Below are positions 60,545 to 64,000 of a stretch of DNA of 64,000 bases, piece after piece. The notes beneath the pieces were generated by a model that was not told the DNA's origin, ran no database searches, and saw only the letters and a program-made list of their open reading frames with translations. Source of the stretch: Phycomyces blakesleeanus NRRL 1555(-) (Eukaryota; Mucoromycota; Mucoromycetes; Mucorales; Phycomycetaceae); the NCBI RefSeq assembly GCF_001638985.1, contig NW_017265136.1:1632726-1696725 (forward strand). Direction: 5' to 3'. The position numbers and the translations under genes are program-made. How positions within the stretch are numbered: the first letter of the stretch is position 1; each line of letters starts with the position of its first letter.

Positions 60545-63387
60545 TTACTCAGAATCATGGTCTTCATTAAGCTGGTATTCCTCTCTCCAAGATTCTGAAA
60601 TTTCTCTGGCGCTTACTCTGTGCGCCGGGTCAACTACCAACAAGCGTACTAAGAGGGGTACAAAAGCGTCTGCTAGTCTTTTGCCATCGGTATGAGATGA
60701 TGACGATATATGCAAAAATGCCTTTGTCAGCCATGCATTGATCTGCTCTTCGTCCTGTTGCAAGATCTTGTTGGCCTCGGTACTGTCTTTGAAGAGCGGA
60801 CGTCTGGCTGCTAGCTGGTAGATAATACAGCCCACGGACCAGAGATCGACAGCCGGATTGGCCTGTAATCTACTGACTTTGTAGTGTCCATTTTCTCGCA
60901 AGATCGCATTCTTGAACAGTTCGGGTGCACTCATCGAGTTAAGCACAACGCCAGTCGAATTGTATGTCCCGGCCTCGAGACTCTGATCAAAGCAGCAGAC
61001 CCTCCAGTCAGTAATCGAATCAGCTGCCTGATAAACAAAGCTTTCCAGACTCAAACCAAGATGGACGTAGCGGTGCGTGTGCATGTCAGCCAAGGCACTC
61101 AGGATAGACAGAGTTGACCAGGTCTTGAAATCAAAGTCTGAAACGAAATCTTCATAGAAACTGTCTCGGTTGGGATCATGGGTGAGCATTCGAAGAAGAG
61201 TCTGGCTTGCTGTACAAAGGGAGGACACCCAATAGTATCTGTAACCGTAATTCGCTGTAGGAGTCTGAATGTCAAAGGCTATGATATGTTTGACAGCATG
61301 TGGGGAACTAGCCAAGGCTTTGGCCACACGAATAGACTGCACAAACGCACTATAATTGGCAGTCGTAAAGTAATGGATTGTGTAGAGCTTCGGGTGCTCT
61401 CTCGTACCGTTCTTGCTGTCCATACAGGTTCGAGTTGCATAGTTTGGAATTCGGTTTTCGTTGATGCTGCCGTCAAAAGTATCATTCGAGAGAACATAGG
61501 GGTCCAGAATCGAAGCACCATTAAGGGCGTCTGGCTCATAGCGCTCGAGCATACCATAAGGTATATCCATTCGGATGTAGAGGCTTCGGTCTTCGTTGTA
61601 TTTTGTCTTGTTGTGGAACAACGTGGTGGGTAGTTCCTCCATGACAGGACTGCGAGTGGAAACTGTAGAGTGCTTTCTTCTTCTGTTCTTTCGGCGGCAC
61701 CACATAAACAGAAAAATCAGGAGCGCCAAGGCTAGTACACCACCAACCACACCACCGGCAATCGGACCTGCCTTGGATGACGGGCCTGTGGGTCCGTTAG
61801 AACCTGCGGATCCCGGTGGACTGTATGGATACTCCAGACTTCCTATCGCCTCGGACAAGACACTGAACTGGCCCTCTCCATTGTAGCCACCGATCAGCAA
61901 AGTGCCACTGTTGTCATCAACTCCAGGAATAGAGCGCTTTTCGGATACAGAAGCAGTAGTAAAGCTGCTACTATTGCTATTATTGACACTACTACTACTA
62001 CTACTACTACTATTATTATTATTGTTATTATTGTTATTATTACTGCCGTTACTGTTGCTATTATTACTATTAGTGTTATTATTACTGCTGTTGTTGTTGC
62101 TATTATCATTATTGTTATTATTAATAGCAGGTTGAACAAAGATTGAGATACTGTTCCAATCGTTTAATGAAGACGGTAAGCCGACTCGATTAGGAACCAG
62201 ATTACTCGGATCAGAGCTAGCGCTCGCCTGTGGTGCAGGTGTAACGTCTCTCTTTGCTCTTCTTTTAATCTTTCGTTTTTCCTGCGAAGCCAGAGATGTT
62301 AATAGTGATATTATTGTTGGCTCAGGACGATCGGTGTATTCTTCCGTCTCATTGTTGACACTATTGCTGGGTTTTTTAGAAGTTGGAGTTGGAGTCCGGG
62401 TTTTCCTGTCAGAGAGACTAGAAATAGTTGTTACATTTGGTAATTGGGTTGGGACACCAACGGGACTGCCAAAGATAGTAGGTTGGGCATCTGGATTAGC
62501 AGATACCAGTTGAGTGGCTTGTCCAACGGGAACATTAACATAAAAGAGTTCAATGCTGTTTTTAGACAATATGAGAAGGTTTCGAGAATCTTTGGTTATT
62601 TCGTAGGCTTGAACAGGATTCGATAGATCGGTTGCAAGTTTATGGTAGCTAACAGCAATAGACGAGGTGGTGTTGCTGCGTGCATTGCTAGTGTTGAATT
62701 CGATTATAGTCGAGGCAGTGTATCCAAACTGCAATATGTTGTATCCAGCAGTTCCACCTTGATTGGAAATCCGGGCAAGTCTTGTGGTGTCGATTGAACT
62801 GCCGATACTTTGATAAGGAAATCGAGAGACAAGTCCATTGAGGTTTCGACAGGTCGAATAGATGGATCCATTGATGTCCAGGAGCGCAACGCATTGTGAT
62901 GCATCTTGGAAATCAAAAGGAACTACAGATACAATCTTGTCTTTGATTGTATTCCCAAGACGGATTTGCCAAGAGTATCCAAGAGACAGACCATCTGCAG
63001 CCACATTAAAAACATTTACGACCTGAGAAACTGTAATTTGTATTAATATAATTATATATATATGTGTGTGTGTGTTTGTGTGAAAGGGATATGGACACAA
63101 AGAGGCATTTTTCTTTTCTTTTCTTTTCTTTTCTTTATACCTTTGTCTGCGTTTTTTCCTAGTACATAGAATTCAGATCTTGAGGGATCAAAAGCACAAA
63201 CAGGTTCATAAATCTCGTCATTAGCGGTAGTCAGCAAATTGACCGTGTTTGTGGATTGTGCTGGATTGGAAGTGTCTGCAATGTCATAGGATTGTACGGT
63301 AGTTGTTGGATTAGTAGTATCGTCCTTTTTATTATAATTGACTGAAAACAGTCGATTGTTGATTTGACCAAGACATGCGGATTGCAT
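60545..63387 (-). CDS. Receptor-like membrane protein with degenerate kinase domain
   Basis: Exons 63387-63141 and 63030-60545 (GT-AG) give 910 residues from the first in-frame ATG. The ectodomain (about 1-500) has repeated SYDIADTSNPAQ / VLNLNG-type beta units like a Kelch or propeller protein, followed by a Ser/Asn/Thr-rich stalk with long poly-Asn and poly-Ser runs. One membrane helix follows (AGPIAGGVVGGVLALALLIF) with a basic stop-transfer RRKNRRRK. The C-terminal third is a protein-kinase fold: the HRD region reads YVHLGLSLESF, the DFG region reads VCCFDQS, while MSAPELFKN and DLWSVGCIIYQLAARRP are kept. The Gly-loop and catalytic Asp are lacking, so it is predicted to be a pseudokinase. 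No signal peptide lies in frame at this ATG, so a further 5' exon is likely. Confidence 0.8.
61970..62130. repeat. Coding trinucleotide repeats (Asn and Ser runs) in the receptor stalk
   Basis: AAT/AAC and AGT/TCA-type triplets on the coding strand give Asn- and Ser-rich runs. They make plus-strand Leu-rich shadow frames, which are not genes. Confidence 0.85.
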
Positions 63388-63471
63388 GATAATAATAATA
63401 ATAATAATAATAATAAAGATATAAATATAAATATATATATAAAAGAAGAAGAAGAAGAAGAAGAAGAAGAA
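63379..63471. repeat. AAT and GAA trinucleotide microsatellites at the 5' end of the receptor-like gene
   Basis: An AAT run (63388-63415) and a GAA run (63445-63471) lie immediately upstream of the first ATG. On the coding strand they read as Ile/Tyr/Leu/Phe-rich hydrophobic runs in all frames. Confidence 0.85.
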
Positions 63472-63958
63472 AAATATTAAGAAGAATAAGAGGTATCTTT
63501 ATGCAGAACAGAAAGAAAGACAAATATTTACTATACAGATAGTGTTACCCATGCGCAGTAAAGAAAAGGCTGGTTATTGGAGTTAAAGTTCAAATAAAAA
63601 ATCAAGAAGGCTCGGCAAAAATACAAAGCAAAAATAGGACAACGGCTTGTATGATATTGTATCAGGTACGATATAATATAATAATGTGTGATGGGCTGGT
63701 AGGACAGTCGTCGAGCTAAAAATTTTAGTTTGATGTTGCTTTAGAGATCAAAGAGTATTTATATATAGCTTTGATTCGATTCGATTCGATTCAATTTGAT
63801 TTGATTTGATTTGATTTGCTCTGGTTTGTCTTAATTTGTTTCTACAGGACATTTCTTTAATGCAAATTATTTTACTGTAACTATGAGAACAAATGAAAAT
63901 AGCCATATACTACAATAGCTCTTATAATGATATATCACAAGAGAATGGAGGAACTTAC
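63388..63958. other. Upstream region of the receptor-like gene
   Basis: Contains the triplet microsatellites and a TGATT/CGATT repeat at 63771-63818. It is either promoter or the intron separating a missing 5' exon. No independent gene seen. Confidence 0.45.
63771..63818. repeat. TTGATT / TCGATT pentanucleotide-type repeat
   Basis: ATTCG units switch to ATTTG units over about 48 bp. Confidence 0.85.
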
Positions 63959-64000
63959 TCAAATAAATATTTTTCTGGTGGCACTCTGGTTCGGCTCACC
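63959..64000 (-). other. Possible exon end at the window edge
   Basis: On the minus strand an open 42-base stretch ends at TTTGA with a strong GTAAGT donor at 63958-63953. It could be the 3' end of an exon of the receptor-like gene or of the next gene. Only the donor and the local base composition support it. Confidence 0.3.

Noticed and set aside
61894..62139. Leu-rich plus-strand frame and Ile-rich minus-strand frame
   Set aside because: Shadows of the Asn/Ser triplet repeats in the receptor stalk coding sequence.

Overview
This window is nuclear DNA of a filamentous fungus, most likely an early-diverging Mucoromycota (Mucorales-type) species. The basis is a CotH-type secreted protein, an Hsp110 of fungal type, intron-rich genes with short 50-260 nt introns, and GC-richer exons set in very AT-rich spacers full of microsatellites and poly-A/poly-T tracts. 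No bacterial-style operon, rRNA, tRNA or CRISPR array was seen. Most genes were rebuilt by hand by splicing exons across introns; total spliced lengths divide by three and the junctions keep family motifs in frame.

Layout. 0-16 kb, mostly housekeeping: the 3' part of an Hsp110/SSE co-chaperone (+), an unrecognised single-pass secretory membrane protein (-), a six-exon phosphopantothenoylcysteine decarboxylase of coenzyme A synthesis (+), an F-box/WD40 ubiquitin-ligase adaptor (-), and a UPF0415/C7orf25-like protein (+) convergent with a newly assembled 81-residue zinc-ribbon-like protein (-). 17-28.5 kb is mostly empty AT-rich sequence around one AVT-type amino acid transporter (-).

28.5-63.4 kb is rich in surface and secretory genes: an 18-exon secreted subtilisin with a PA domain (+), an orphan seven-helix membrane protein (+), an EXORDIUM/phosphate-induced-protein-1-like secreted protein (-), an F-box leucine-rich protein (-), a secreted S41-family peptidase (-), a possible 92-residue secreted protein (+), a LEA-2-domain membrane protein with low-complexity repeats (+), a CotH-family protein (-), an ARL5-type GTPase (-) and a single-pass receptor-like protein with a degenerate kinase domain (-). 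A nested pair of inverted-repeat DNA transposon remnants (53.5-55.9 kb) ends about 110 bp beyond the CotH stop codon.

Working together: Hsp110, ARL5 and the AVT carrier serve folding and endomembrane trafficking, and most of the 28-63 kb genes make products that pass through that pathway to the cell surface; the grouping is an inference from neighbourhood only. The most unusual global signals are four GC-AG introns among about 54 reconstructed introns, 3' splice sites preceded by A-tracts rather than pyrimidines, and a plant-type EXORDIUM-like gene and a receptor-type pseudokinase in a fungus.
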